A stretch of 64,000 nucleotides of DNA from Helichrysum umbraculigerum (lineage: Eukaryota > Streptophyta > Magnoliopsida > Asterales > Asteraceae). Shown here piece after piece: positions 45,570 through 57,799 of the stretch. The stretch is from the NCBI GenBank assembly GCA_949592205.1, contig CATIUR010000003.1:141523259-141587258 (forward strand), written 5' to 3'. The notes beneath the pieces are model-generated. The model made no database searches and was not told the DNA's origin. It saw nothing but the letters and a program-made list of their open reading frames with translations. Within the stretch, counting starts at the first letter, position 1. Each line of letters begins with the position of its first letter. The translations under genes were made by a program, and so were the position numbers.

Positions 45570-47442
45570 TGTAACATCCTCCGTACCGGTCTGGTAATTT
45601 CTAATTTAAATTGCTTATTTAATTGTATTAGAAATTATTTGATATTAATTGTTAAATTGAGAAACTGAGATTAATAAGTCTTAGGACTTATTGTGAATAG
45701 TAAATTGTTGTTTGTTTTAATTTAATATAGTTGTCGGTACAATAAAACAAGTTTCTCGCAAATGAATTTTAAGTTCCAGGCAATAGATTGAATGGGGACT
45801 AGTTTTAAGTGGATACGGAGTCGGTGTAAAAGTTTAAACCGACTATATAACTTTCCATTTTAGGAAAGTTTCTCACTTTCTTTTAAACCTTGAAACCTTA
45901 AAACTCAAAACATAAACAATCAAGAAACTTTGAAATCTTGAGCTGTGATTGTGATCTTGTAACATTCATATCATCATCATCATCATCATCTGTTTTTAGT
46001 AATCTTTAAGTGGTAAGTTTGATTTATTTTGATTATGTTTAAAATCATAGGTGTTCATGATTTTTAAGGGAATCAAAGTGAAATAGTTGATTTCGATGTT
46101 AGTAAATGGTTACTTGATGATATTGATTGTTATAGTTGTTAGTAGTTATGTTAAAATGACCATAGAAAACTGATTTGGTGATTTGTAGATTAGTTTTCGG
46201 GTTTGGGTTTTGGTTCAGGTGTAAGTCGCTGGAAGAAGGGTAGAACCCGGCGGGTCATGCCCCAACCCGGCGGGTAGTTCATCAAGACCAGGAACCCGGC
46301 TGGTAAACCGGGAACCCGGCGGCTCGTATAGGCTTTAAAATGCGAAATATTTCCGTTACCACCAAATGTAATTTACCCGGTGGCTAGACCATGTGAGCCG
46401 GCGGGTAGTGTGTGGAAGCCGGCGGGTCTGGAACCCCAGCCGGCGGCTTGTTTGGCTGTCCAACCTTGCATCTTTACTTGACTTATTCAATGTTGATTGA
46501 TTGCTATATATTATAACATTGATGAGTTGATAGTAGTACATGATAATAGCTATGTTGTGATTCATTATATGTGAATAGGAACTTGTGATTGTAATGTTAA
46601 TTGTACTAAGCTCTTAATGTTATGTATTGATGATTCTGATTTCTAATTTATATCTGATTGTTGATTCTCAGATCTTCAGAGAACTCAGTGAGATAAGACA
46701 ACTGAGTAAGTGAATCGAGACAATCAGGTGAGTGGATTTGAAACTCACAGTTTGGTTTGGTTGTGTCAGTTTGATTTCAATCAGTAATTATAGGATTACT
46801 ATTGATAGAATGTTAAATTTGAAATGATATGCCATTGGATTGGTTGATTGATTAGCCTGTGTGCTGGAATGTAGAATCCAGAGGTCAACTAGATTGTTGG
46901 TTGGACTTGATTGCTATTGTTGGTCACCACAGGGTTGTGTACATGTGTTGATGAAGATTAGCAATAAGTTAGCGGTTAATCACTGTTTTGGCCTACAGTT
47001 GATTTAAGTGTTCTGATGGGGCCACCCGGCACAGGGTCCTTAGGAACCACCGTTCCTCTTGACGATATTTGTTACATTATTGATTGTGAACAGATTGCTA
47101 GCTAAAATGAATTGTAGTTGCTTATTCATTCACTTAGCTTCGTGCTACTCCCTCAATTTACTTCCTGCAGGTTATGTTTATTATGTGGGTAGTCAGGAAT
47201 GGATGTTTTGATGCTGGGAATGTTTGAAACTTGCAACTCTGATCAAGTTCGTTATAAACAATGTTTTGTATTATATAATGCCCCGGTTTGTAGATAAATT
47301 AACTGTGTTTGGTTTAGTAGTTAAACAGGTTGTATAAATGTTTGTGAAAATTTCAAGCAACATTTTAATAAAATATGTATTGTAAGTATACGCTTCCGTG
47401 GTAAATAATACAATATTGTGCTATTAAATGAGGGGTGTTATA
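45570..47442 (+). repeat. 3' LTR of the chromovirus
   Basis: 1873 bases, TGTAACATCC to GGGTGTTATA. It has the same layout as the 5' LTR, with a short TCA run and a palindrome cluster (about 46244-46448). It is followed by TSD TTTTG. Confidence 0.95.
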
Positions 47443-47670
47443 TTTTGACTTTAGCGGATGTTACATGTTGAATGGTAATTATTTTTATTTCTTTTTTTTT
47501 TTCGAGAAGAAAAAAAACAACAACAATTGTATGGTAAATATCGACTTTAACCAATATCAACCTAATGTGTATATATATGTTTACCAAAACACTCTAAAAT
47601 TGTTTGTACCCCATCCGTTCATTCTATGACATTTTCACACAAAGATTTGCCAATTTCAATCCTCTTTTTC
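47443..47670. repeat. Tandem duplication, copy B, right part
   Basis: Starts with TTTTG (target duplication), then ACTTTAGCGG.TGTTACATGTTGA, matching copy A from about 22970. It ends at CAATCCTCTTTT, where copy A joins copy B. Confidence 0.85.
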
Positions 47671-47828
47671 AAGCAATTACATGATTATTTCACGTAATTC
47701 ATCATGAAACCCAACAAAGGATATAAAAGTTGACCTTTTTCAATAATTTGATTACCATCACCCCACATTTGATTGATGTTAAAGCCTACTACGAAATACA
47801 TTTCTTGTTGAATACATATAAAAAACCA

Positions 47829-48188
47829 ATGATACAGGAAAACAGACCAAAGATGATGAGCATTGATAAGAAAGTGTGTCAAATGGAAGATATACACGAG
47901 TTGCAAGAATCCGATCATTCAAAACCGACAATTAAAGTTATCAATACGCAAAATTTTGATGCACAATCGCCAGGACATGTCAAGTTATCTCGTTTGGCGA
48001 TTAAAGGTGGTGGTGGAATAAGTAGAGTACCTTCTCAAGGAAAGCTTAATTGTCTTTGTTCTCCCACAACCCACTCTGGATCTTTTCGGTGTCGCCTTCA
48101 TAGGACTTATAGCAATTCTAACAATAATGTGAATATTGGTCGTAAATCGTTTAACAGTTTGTCAAATCTTGCTGGCGCCAATGATTAG
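47829..48188 (+). CDS. Small plant protein with CLCSPTTH..GSFRCRLHR motif
   Basis: Open frame of 119 aa from the ATG at 47829 to the TAG at 48186-48188. Alternative starts at 47853 and 47856 give about 110 aa; the open frame upstream lacks an ATG. The C-terminal half holds CLCSPTTHSGSFRCRLHR, a signature of a plant family often labelled 'serine-rich protein-related' whose function is not known. The N-terminal half is polar and low-complexity. A Ser/Asn-rich tail follows. Its 5' flank is the interrupted tandem duplication, so the retrotransposon nest sits within 400 bases of the start. Intronless as read. Confidence 0.8.
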   Translation: MIQENRPKMMSIDKKVCQMEDIHELQESDHSKPTIKVINTQNFDAQSPGHVKLSRLAIKGGGGISRVPSQGKLNCLCSPTTHSGSFRCRLHRTYSNSNNNVNIGRKSFNSLSNLAGAND

Positions 48189-48692
48189 ATCGGCGAGACT
48201 TGCTCAAAGATGGATTAAGTTGGGTTCAACTTTTGTTTTGAATGGATGATTGCATCAAACAATGTACAATACTCAAAGTTACGGCTTATAAATGTTTTGT
48301 TGTAATTGTATGATTGAGGTCGTTAACCCGTTTTTATGATCTTTTTTTCTTCTTCTTCGAGTGGGTTAGATTGGGGAAAGTTTAAGACATAATTAACCTG
48401 AAACCAAGTTAACCTGCCCGATTAGCGCCCCTAATGATTGCAAGTTCAATGAAATTTTTCTAGGTATGTATAGTATCGGCTTCAATATTCAAATATCATA
48501 CATGACAACACTTACGTATATCATTATAAGCCAATTAGTTTTGACGTGAAACAAAATGTTAATTCTAATATCAACTTGAAATGATTTTGATAAAAGTTAA
48601 TATAAAGTATTATAATTATACGTTTATGAAAGTATAGACATCTTAATTATTTTCGAAAAGTCGTCCGTATTCGACTAGATGATGATTGATTA
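48189..48692. other. Intergenic sequence, 3' flank of the CLCSPTTH gene
   Basis: AT-rich. The first ~200 bases are the likely 3' UTR. Ends at the TTA flanking the MITE pair. Confidence 0.5.
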
Positions 48693-48990
48693 GAGCACAC
48701 GGAGTGGTGACGGCTTAAACACAGTGTTCTGAGTGAGAATTTTGTAGTGAGGATTTTGTGGAGTGGTAACAGTGTTCTGGACAGTGTTCTCAAGTATAAA
48801 AAACAAAAAAAGAAAACAGCAAAAGAATAAAAAAATAATAAAAAAGGAGAGGAATCCGTGTTGAGCAGCTTCGAGAGTGAGACGGTGAGCGATGAACGCC
48901 GTCCAGAACGCCGTCACGGAGTGGCAGAACGCCGTCCCACGGCGTTCTAGACCAAAAACACTGACAGAACACCGTCCACTCCGTGTTCTC
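48693..48990. mobile_element. Harbinger-like MITE 1 of an adjacent pair
   Basis: The left end GAGCACACGGAGTGG and the right end CCACTCCGTGTTCTC are inverted repeats. It is flanked by TTA at 48690-48692 and 48991-48993, the target preference of PIF/Harbinger elements. The interior repeats CAGTGTTCTG and GAACGCCGTC. The open frame on the minus strand is not a gene. Confidence 0.75.
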
Positions 48991-48993
48991 TTA

Positions 48994-49336
48994 GAGCACT
49001 AGGTGTGCGATGACTTGGCACCGGCGTTCAGGGGCGAGAACACTGGGCATCAGTGTTCTGCCACCCCCTTCCGGTGTTCTCGCCGGTGTTCTCCCAAAAT
49101 TTTGCCATCAACGTTTCTATACAGACGGCGACATGTCCTAGCGTTCTGTTATATTTTTGATTTTCTATTTCTTTTTCATGGCAGAAATCACATAAAACAA
49201 ATAATAAAAAACTTCAGAACACTGTCCAGAACACTGTCCAGAACACTGAGAATTCAGTTTCACCACACCACAAAATCCTCACTTTCAACATTCTCCAGAA
49301 CACTGTCCCAGAACACCGACACCGCACCCTGTGCTC
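48994..49336. mobile_element. Harbinger-like MITE 2, sharing the middle TTA
   Basis: The left end GAGCACTAGGTGTGCG and the right end CACCCTGTGCTC are inverted repeats, flanked by the shared TTA (48991-48993) and TTA at 49337-49339. It repeats CAGAACACTGTC several times (49210-49310), related to MITE 1. Confidence 0.7.
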
Positions 49337-49339
49337 TTA

Positions 49340-50185
49340 TATATCATAGATCATTTCAATCAAATCATACTCTGTATTAACGAATAGAGTTAAAATTTGT
49401 AATTGGCGAGCCTTTTCTAACCGGATTTCATATCGGGTGGAAATAAGCAAGAGCCGAGTAATTTTAAACTCGGTTAATTGCGTGTTTTCTAGCAAAGTCT
49501 TTTGACACTTTAGACCATTGTCTGGTCTAGTGTCCAAAGGTAAGCTACATTTGACGAAAGACTTTTAGTTGGTGACATATTTCTTACTCTAATGGAGTTT
49601 CAATTTGCGATATTATTGTTCGTAAACTCATACCGGGCATAAATAGTTGGGTGGTGACGGCTTTTTAAGGGTGTGCTATTCCGCTGTTTGGGCTATACGA
49701 AAATAGAGATACAAAGTGTTGTTTGCTTCTGAAATTGAGGCTGTCAAGGTTCATCAAAATGATATATATATTTTTTCCTTTCCATTTATTCAGAGAGTTT
49801 CATTGTCTTAGATGGAGGATAGACTCATAGAAGTAAGCAAGCCAAGCTAGATTGAAAAGTTTGGATTCACAAGACTCGTGAGATTTTAAATGCGTATTTC
49901 TTTATGTTTTTTCCGGACCTTCTTGTAATGTTGCTTATTAGTTGTGGTGCATCTTGCAACTATTCGTTGAAAAATGCTTGATGAATCTAATCATATGAAC
50001 CTAAAAACCAAATCTAAGAATTTGATTGGTGCATGTGTCAAAATGATTGGTAGATACAAGGAGAAAATACATGTAATAAATGTGTGTCAAACATTGTATG
50101 ATTAGACCTTTTAGTCTATCTAACTAGGCTTGTTTATCATTGCTCGACTTCGTTTCTAGTTCATTAATAAAAGTTTGATTTTAAC
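49340..50185. other. Intergenic sequence
   Basis: AT-rich DNA without a recognisable gene or element. Confidence 0.5.
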
Positions 50186-50263
50186 CAAAGAGCCTATGGC
50201 ATAGCGGTATGTGAGAAACGTTTCAACCTAATGGTTGTGGGTTTAAAAGAAGCAATTTGTAAA

Positions 50264-50296
<33 letters not shown>
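50186..50296 (+). mobile_element. Possible short SINE with poly-A tail
   Basis: GCCTATGGCATAGCGGTATG resembles a tRNA A box (TGGCATAGCGG). About 45 bases later GGTTGTGGGTTTAA is a weak B box, followed by AAATATTTGTAAA and about 24 A. No target duplication was identified. Confidence 0.4.
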
Positions 50297-50474
50297 GCCC
50301 AAAATAAATACTCCGTACTAATGAATAAAATAATAAAATTTAGTAGCAAAATACCCGAAATAAGTATACCCAAATACCCTGTAAAAATCACAAATTCACA
50401 CACCCAGTAAGTAAATCAACATCGTCACTTCTTCTTTTGCGTTCGGGTTCCTGCAATCGCCGATCACTTTTCCG

Positions 50475-51207
50475 GTAAGTAAACCGTGTACTATTTTATT
50501 CATCCACTTTTGAACGAATCGATTGTATATGAATATCCGATCCCATTTAATTTATTTCTAATTATTTCTTCCCTCTAATCAAACTTCGTTTATACCATTT
50601 CAAGTATTCTACGTGCTGTGTAAATACGTTAGTTTGGTCCTCTTTGCAGTTTAGGGTTAATATAATATAGGAAACTATCATAAATTTTGTTATTTACATG
50701 AACGTCAGTTTTGTAATTTAATTTGAAATCCTGCAAAATTGAGGTATGCTGCATAACAGAGTGTGATATCCATGTGTGATGCATTAGGTTAGAAATGTGT
50801 TGTTTAGCAGTTTAAATAAAAAATTTTGATATAAAAATTGTTTCTTGTCAGCTAATCGATGCTTAAATTAATGGTGAGATGCATTTTGTGCCAAAAATTC
50901 TCACTGATGTAACCCTAAATACGGATCATTGTAGCAATTTAACTGGATATTAAGCTTTTCAGGACATCGTTATTGATTGTAACTTGCAACAGGCTTTGAT
51001 AAAAAGACATGCTTCAACTCTGAATACTGATTATATTAGCATCTAGCATCATATTTGGACAAGTTGAATATAAAGTAATCAGCTTTTTTATCTTAACTGT
51101 ATATATTTCGTCTTGATGATCTCGGGTGGTGATAATGTGATGGATTAGAATTATAACTTATTGATTTATTTGATGTGTTGTCAATTAATTGTGCTTACTA
51201 TATTCAG
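50475..51207 (+). other. Leader intron of the PTPA gene
   Basis: TTCCG|GTAAGT (donor at 50475) and TATTCAG (acceptor ending at 51207) flank an AT-rich interval upstream of the ATG at 51304. Inferred from splice sites. Confidence 0.5.
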
Positions 51208-51303
51208 CTATTAGTCTGGTTACTTATACCAGATACCTCCACATCTCACAGCTCTAACTAAAAGCCCCAACTCAACAAAAACGCTCACTTGTACTCATCT
51301 TTC

Positions 51304-54244
51304 ATGGAAGCCGATCACACTACTGGAAACCCTCCTGGATCAAACGACTCACCACCACAATTCCGCCACCACCACGATCACAACACCACTTGTGTCAACT
51401 GCGGTGGCGCCACTGCTTTCCCACCACCACCAACGTGGTCCGAAACCTCTCCTCCACCGGTCTACCGCCCCATTCGCGCTCCCGCAATAAATCTCCCTCC
51501 CAACCATAACACCCAACAAACCATTATCATGACACCAGTTCCTCAAGCACAAAAAGTCCATCTTGTCTCTCCACCATACCACTTCCAAACCCCAACTAAA
51601 ATGATCCACTCTGAGGACGATATCCGCCGTTTCCGTGACTCCGACACTTGCAAAAACTACCTTGGTTTTGTCGTATGTCTATCAGAATCCATTTGTGGCC
51701 ATAAGATCTCTGATCCTTGTCACATGTCTCCGACGATCACCAGCATCGTTTCCATCCTACAAACCCTAAGTCAATTTGTAGAAGAAATCCCCCCTCTACA
51801 GCAATCTGCTCGATACGGTAACCTCGCTTATCGCGATTGGCACAGTCGTATGACTGAAAATGCTGATTCTTTTATGCTGCAATTCCTGCCGGCCGATCTT
51901 AGTTCTGCCACTGTCGAGCTAACCCCTTACTTCACCGACAGTTTTGGTAATTCGAGCCGAATTGACTACGGAACTGGACACGAGACCAATTTTGCTGCTT
52001 GGTTGTATTGTCTTGCAAAGTTGGGAATCATTAATGAAGAGGATTATCCCGCTGTTGTTTCTCGGGTTTTCGTGAAATACCTTGAACTAATGAGGAAATT
52101 GCAGCTGGTGTATTCATTGGAGCCTGCTGGGTCACATGGAGTTTGGGGGCTCGATGACTATCATTTTCTGCCTTTCATATTTGGGGCTTCACAGTTGATA
52201 GATCACAAATATATGAAACCTAAGTCTATTCATAATGACGATATACTCGAGAATTTTGCAAACGAGTATATGTATCTGCAATGTATTGCATTTGTAAAGA
52301 AGGTTAAGAAGGGCCCGTTTTCAGAGCACTCACCCATGTTGGATGATATTAGTGGCGTACCGAATTGGAAGAAGGTGAACAGTGGGTTACTCAAGATGTA
52401 TAAAGTGGAGGTCATGGAGAAAGTTCCTATTATGCAGCATTTCCTCTTTGGTTGGCTCATCAAGTGGTTAGTTTCATTTTTTTATTCTCTGCACTTGTTG
52501 TAAGTTAGTCTTAGCATTTGTAGCTAGATTGAAAACTATTCATTGTTTCTAGAAAAGTCAAGCTAATACATGCTAAATTCTTATAGTATTCATTCAGTCA
52601 GTTTAGTTTGGATCAACATTTGTATTGACTAACAAGTTAATTTGTAATAAACAGTAAGTGAAGGCATCTTAAAGTGGAAAAATTGCTTGAAAAAATTGCT
52701 AGAACAAGACATCATTACACTTTGTAGTACATAGAGTCATAATGATCTAAGTGTTATCTCAAACAAGGTTAAAAAGTGCCGTACAAGGAAAAGCTAAAAG
52801 CATACCATTTATATTTTTTCTCCGATGTAGCTGAAGTTGAGAATTACTTTGTTGTTTAAAGGTGTAGACTGTAGAGCTTGGTTTTACTATCAGAGCTACT
52901 AAGTCTATATACATAAGTTAACATTTTTTTTCTTTACTTTATTAGTAGAGGTGACAAGGTGGGTGGGTCGGGTGGGTTGGGTAATGTGCTGAGATATGTG
53001 ATGTTAAGTACATATCAAAGTGCCCGGTGACTAGTAAAAATTGGTTTTCCCTTTCAATTATCCTTATAAATATCTAGCAAGTTAGTTTTTTATTGAAAAT
53101 AGGTATTATTATAATAATAGTCTATTTTTTAAACATATAATGGTTTCGGAGGTTGTATGCATTAAATATAGACTCTTGGGGCGACCTTTAACCCGTTTAG
53201 CCTATTTTGACCTGTTACATTTTTTCAACTTTAATGACGTATTTGAGATCAAAGACAATCCAAATCGACCCTTCCGTAAGTAAAGGGGTAGAAATTCCCA
53301 CCTCTGCATGCACCTGGAATCTGCTGTTTATTTTAAAAAAAAAAGACCTATCTGGAATCTAGTTAGGTTGTATTTCATTTGTCATATATGTGTTTCTTTC
53401 TTCAGTTAGATTTTTGTTGTGTATGCTTCTTAATGCTAAAGGTTTGCATCTCCTTGTTTAGATTGTGTTACTTGATACTTATCTAATAGGTGGCCTCATT
53501 GAATCTGTTTACATGTAGTTGGAGTATATTCAGCTGCACCGGACTCTTAGAACCTTTTCACATGTTTATGTTTATTTTTAACAATATAATATAAAAGTGG
53601 ATGATTTTTTTAGCTATCATGGTTGTAGTACACTTGCAAGGTATGAAAACACTGAAGTGTGTAATGGTTATTTTTGCTACGAAAATACAAGTTCTTGACA
53701 AGAAAACTAACTGTATAGTAAAAGGTTATATTCTTTATAGAACAATCGCGCTTCCAATTTATGATTTCTCACATAGGCTGCTTTGGGAATCGGGAATATG
53801 GAAAGTTGTTTTGAGAAATCTTTCATTTCCTTATGCTGAAGACAAATGGTTAGAATACTGATTGCATTTTCATCAGAATAAAAAGAAAACAAAGGAAATA
53901 TTTTTATTTAATATTTTGCACCGTAGGAAAACTTCACTAGATTGTGAACTGAAAGGATTGACAAAACATATAACAATATTCTCACAGATTGCGTACAGAA
54001 ATGATAGACAAACGTACAACTATCGTTTCACATATTGGTCCGTTTTAGTTGTTTTGGTGATGAGCTAGTACTGAGCTTGATGACATTGATCTTATTGCTT
54101 CTTAAAACTGTGCTGTTGTCAAATGCCAAAGCATTTTTAGCTATCATAAAAAAAAATCAACTACCTCTACTACATCTATTCATGACCATGGTCCCACTAA
54201 CACGTCAAATGTATGCCTTCCACAGGGTCGAGGATGAAGCTTGA
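51304..54244 (+). CDS. PTPA: Serine/threonine phosphatase 2A activator (PTPA)
   Basis: The first exon, 51304-52466, encodes nearly the whole protein. The ATG at 51304 is the first in the open frame. A Pro/His-rich N-terminal extension (~95 aa, with a CVNC pair) precedes the PTPA domain. Family hallmarks are FRDSDTCKNYLGFV, the GTGHETNFAAWL nucleotide/PP2A-binding loop, GVWGLDDYHFLPFIFGASQL and PIMQHFLFG at the end. PTPA is a peptidyl-prolyl isomerase-type chaperone that activates the PP2A catalytic subunit in cytosol and nucleus. The exon ends AAGTG|GTTAGT; read-through gives a hydrophobic tail foreign to PTPA. A matching acceptor CCACAG|GGTCGAG at 54225/54226 would add a short terminal exon to 54244. 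That last exon is inference; the long exon is secure. Confidence 0.88.
52946..53306. mobile_element. Possible hAT-type MITE in the PTPA intron
   Basis: TAGAGGTGACAAGGTGGGTGG at the left and AATTCCCACCTCTG at the right are roughly inverted. The GGTGGGTCGGG..GGTTGGG composition is typical of such MITEs. No 8-bp duplication is visible. Confidence 0.35.
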
Positions 54245-54907
54245 AGACCGGATAGTTTCATGCAGTGTTGATGCTGATGATGATATTGAGTGTGACTTGT
54301 TAGTTTGAAATTAAGATACTGAATGTGAACCACTGCTTCTGTAGTTCTATAGTAATACTATCTTAGTGACAGAAATATTCAATGCATTATACATTAGTTA
54401 GTATCTCGTTTACGGTTGTCCTCTTGAATCTTGTGGTTCAGCTTTAGTCATTCGGTGGCTTTGTAATGAGTTTGAGAATACGTTGATGAATATGATTTTG
54501 GGTTTTCAATAACATATCCAAGTTAGAATATTTGAGTTTGCCCGTTTCATATAGAGAAGTTGCTGTGCCTTACGTCGTTGATTAGCTGAGATAACAGTTA
54601 GATACCACATTCTTGAAAAAAAGGTAGCATCAATGTTTTTTTCTTCTTCTTAATATATGTCTAAAATTTGTGTGTAGGAAGCAAAATGGAGAAATGTCTG
54701 CTACTATTGAATCTTTCTGTCTTGATGCTAGTTCTTTATATCTAAAAAAGCTTACAGAACATAAGAGTGATGACAAAAATCAGCTTTACACAATCAATCT
54801 CACTTTTCTTTTGAATCGGGTGATCATTCTAGCATAGTGCTGTTTTATACAAGCTGCAACTGCTTTACAATCAAGATTGAACAAAACTTGGATGCTGGTA
54901 TAACACC

Positions 54908-56994
54908 CTACTCTGTTTTGATTTCTTTCGGTTCGTCCAAAACAAATTCTACATACAAATCCTTAATCGCAATGACAACCGTTGTTATCAATGGCCCCAT
55001 TATCGCTCCCTGCACCATTTGAATCATCAAAGAAATGCGTTAGAGATCACTTATAGTAGTTAATAGCTCTAACTGCATAAGTAGGTGAACATCTTTGATC
55101 TGATACATGTTAACCCAAAAGACCACCAAACATTCACATACTATACAAATAAGGTTAACCAACTTTCAAAATTCCAATTTAAACTTTTAAAGTACACCTG
55201 GTGATGGGTCAAAATGTTGCCTGGTAAAAAATGATGGTATGGCAGCTGATGTGTGTTGCTATGTTTTCTCTTTTATTTTTTTTAACCCAAACAGAATTCA
55301 GAGTGAAGTTGGTATAAGTTATATACCTCCAGTGCAGACGGAAAAATTGCAGCGCCACCAATGATGCTAAGCCCGGTGAGATAAGGATTATGACCGGGTA
55401 TATGTTCTTGAATCTCACAATCACCGTAGTCAATAAGCACAGCATGAATAATGGGCAAGCAGATTGCTACTATGTATCGACCTTCCATCACTAACTGCAA
55501 AACTGCAGGAATTGTTGCGACAACATATGGAAGCAACGGAAAGAACGGGCTAACTACTGCAAGCAAAGTCGACACGTACAAGAAATGAATATTAAACAAT
55601 CTTAACAAAAGACAAGTAAGACACCCCTGAAAGAAAGCAATCTCAGCAGTCGCCAAAAGTATTCCAGAAATCGCTTTATCAAGCACTTCAACACATCTTG
55701 TCCTAGCATACTTGGATATAGGAAGCATACACATAACTTGTTCAGTCACCCCACTTGAATCCGACGTTATAAGAGCGTATAAAACCCATATAAAAACCAT
55801 CGCCTGAGACAGAAAACTAAACAAACCTGCTGCACCTGTCACAATCGACTCAATAATCACAAAAATAAGCTTCGTACTACCTCCTAATATCGACTGACCA
55901 CTTGCTAACACTCGTTGAATCACATCTTTCCCTTGAAAAGCAATAGCTTTCGCCTTTTCAATAATATCTTCTCTACTAATTAACACTTCTTTAAACAATG
56001 CATTAACCTCAGGATAAATTTCATCCCATTCACGATTCTTAACACGTCTTCTCAAATTCAAAATCTTTTCAGCAAACGGGTTTGGTTTTATTAGTGCAGT
56101 CGAAGGTGCAGAACAATTAGTAGAACGTTGTGCCATTATATGTTTCATTTCCTCAACAATTTCAGTCATATTATACTGCACTGCCAAACTATCAATCTGT
56201 TCATAAACAGTTCCATAAAACTGCGTTGTATATTTAGCCAACATAGCTCGAATATCATTCTCAGCTATCCACTGAGCCGCATAGTTACTTTCTTCAACAC
56301 GTGATTTAATCGAATAAACAGCATCTCTTCCTTCAACTCCAATCTTATACGAAAAAAATAACGTAGCCATTAAAGTCCCAACAATCATTCCCATAATCAA
56401 TCCAATTGCAACAATGGTCTCCAACCTTTTCAAAATCCCTCGTGTTAAAAACGCTGTATGCGGTGTTCGCTTAAAACTATAGCTTCTAAATGACGAAATT
56501 GTACAACCAAACTCACTAGAAGTAAACATAAACCCTAAAACCAACAATGTACAAGCACCAAGCCCTCCAAATTGTTCATAAGCCATAACAAAAACCCATA
56601 AAGATACTAACCTTCTTAACAAAATCGAGAACCCATTCTTTTTACGTCTAGGTACATTAAACCTTCTCGTTTTATGACCAATGATTTTGCATGAAAACTC
56701 TTTTATTTCAACCATAGTACCGATAAATGCTCTAAACATAGAATTGGGCACAGCAAGAAATGTATCAGTTAGGCCCGATTTCAAGGGTTCGGACCAAAAT
56801 GAGACTAGAGTATGGTGAATGCCACGAAGAGGGATGGAACAAATAACGGCCCAAAGTAATGGGCGAAGATATACGTCGAGTAATTTGCTTACACCGTAGA
56901 GAACAAAAATGGCAAAAGCGACACCAGCGTGGGCCATGGCGATGTAGAGTGCCAGGCGGACTTGGGGATCCTCGGTTAGGGATGAACCTTCCAT
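54908..56994 (-). CDS. TMEM245-like multi-pass membrane protein
   Basis: Two exons on the minus strand: 56994-55327 and 55009-54908, joined at GAG|GTATAT and TGCAG|GGAGCG, 1770 nt (589 aa). The protein has many hydrophobic segments, among them HAGVAFAIFVLYGVSKLL near the start, ETIVAIGLIMGMIVGTLMA mid-way and a run in the last third (FLYVSTLLAVVSPFFPLLP, YIVAICLPIIHAVLIDYGD). A long hydrophilic loop lies between the halves (about residues 230-345). It resembles the plant TMEM245/C9orf5-like family (AI-2E transporter-like C-terminal region), whose substrate is not established. No break seen. The ATG at 56994 opens the frame cleanly. Confidence 0.85.
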
Positions 56995-57799
56995 GTCGAG
57001 ATCGCGCGGTGGGCGGGGTTTGGGGTGGAATTCGGTGATGGGTTGGGATCGGAAAATTTGTTAGTTATGACGGTTTGGTTTGAGGTGGTTGTTTTTTTTT
57101 GGTGGGAATGTGAAATGAAGCGTAAATGTAGAATGTTTGAAAACTGAATGTATAAATGGATGGTGGTCAACAGGTCATGTAGCTTTGACCATGATGTCAT
57201 CATGGAGAATGCCACGTCATTTTTCGTAAAATAAATAAAAATAGAACTAAAATTAATCAAAATTCATTTATCTGATGAAATTCAACTTCAAATTTATACA
57301 CTTTTTTACCAACGCGCACACAATTAGTCGAATTAGTTTCATAATTTTGGTTTTTCATTTGCAAAATCACACAAAATTTCCTCTATCAGCGTCAATTTCA
57401 GTGATGATTTGTATGAAAGTTTCAAAACCCTAATTCCCAAATAACAAGAACAATAGACAAATAACCTGCTAAGCTGATACAGTTAACTGCGTAACTTCAG
57501 GTATTTATCACTTCCCTAACTGCTACTATAAAGCTTTTATTCTTTTGATTAGTTTTGCATAATATCATTCCGTTAATTCATTTTATGTTAATTTTTATAA
57601 TTATTACTGTACTACGTAGTATTAATTTAAGCCTGCATACTTGTTAATTAATGGCACCATAGTTACTTGGCAGTTCCAGTTCTATATCAATTCTATTAAA
57701 AGATTGGTTTGTTTGAAATCACCTGCAATTTCTTTGTTCCGGATTATATATGCTGGTGAACTTGTAACTGATATTGTTCCTTTTAATTTTTTCAAGATT
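56995..57799. promoter_or_regulatory. Shared 5' flank of the TMEM245-like and PPR genes
   Basis: The two start codons diverge across 0.8 kb, so this interval must hold both promoters. A leader intron for the PPR gene is likely at 57501-57796 (CTTCAG|GTATTT and TTTTTTCAAG), its acceptor three bases before the ATG at 57800. Confidence 0.55.

Larger units (their letters stand above)
23461..47442 (+). mobile_element. Chromovirus-type Ty3/gypsy element carrying two nested insertions (24 kb)
   Basis: LTRs at 23461-25372 and 45570-47442, perfect TSD TTTTG (23456-23460 and 47443-47447), initiator-Met-type PBS and a PPT. Without the nested elements it is about 8.5 kb. gag is split by a solo LTR at 25658-30089 and the RNase H region by a complete Tat-lineage element at 32944-43993. 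A chromodomain-like tail follows integrase. Roughly 35-40 differences between the LTRs (about 2%) make it several-fold older than either intact neighbour element, as the nesting requires. Confidence 0.95.

Noticed and set aside
50186..50235. A tRNA gene suggested by TGGCATAGCGGTA
   Set aside because: No paired acceptor or anticodon stem and only a weak B box; kept only as a possible SINE.
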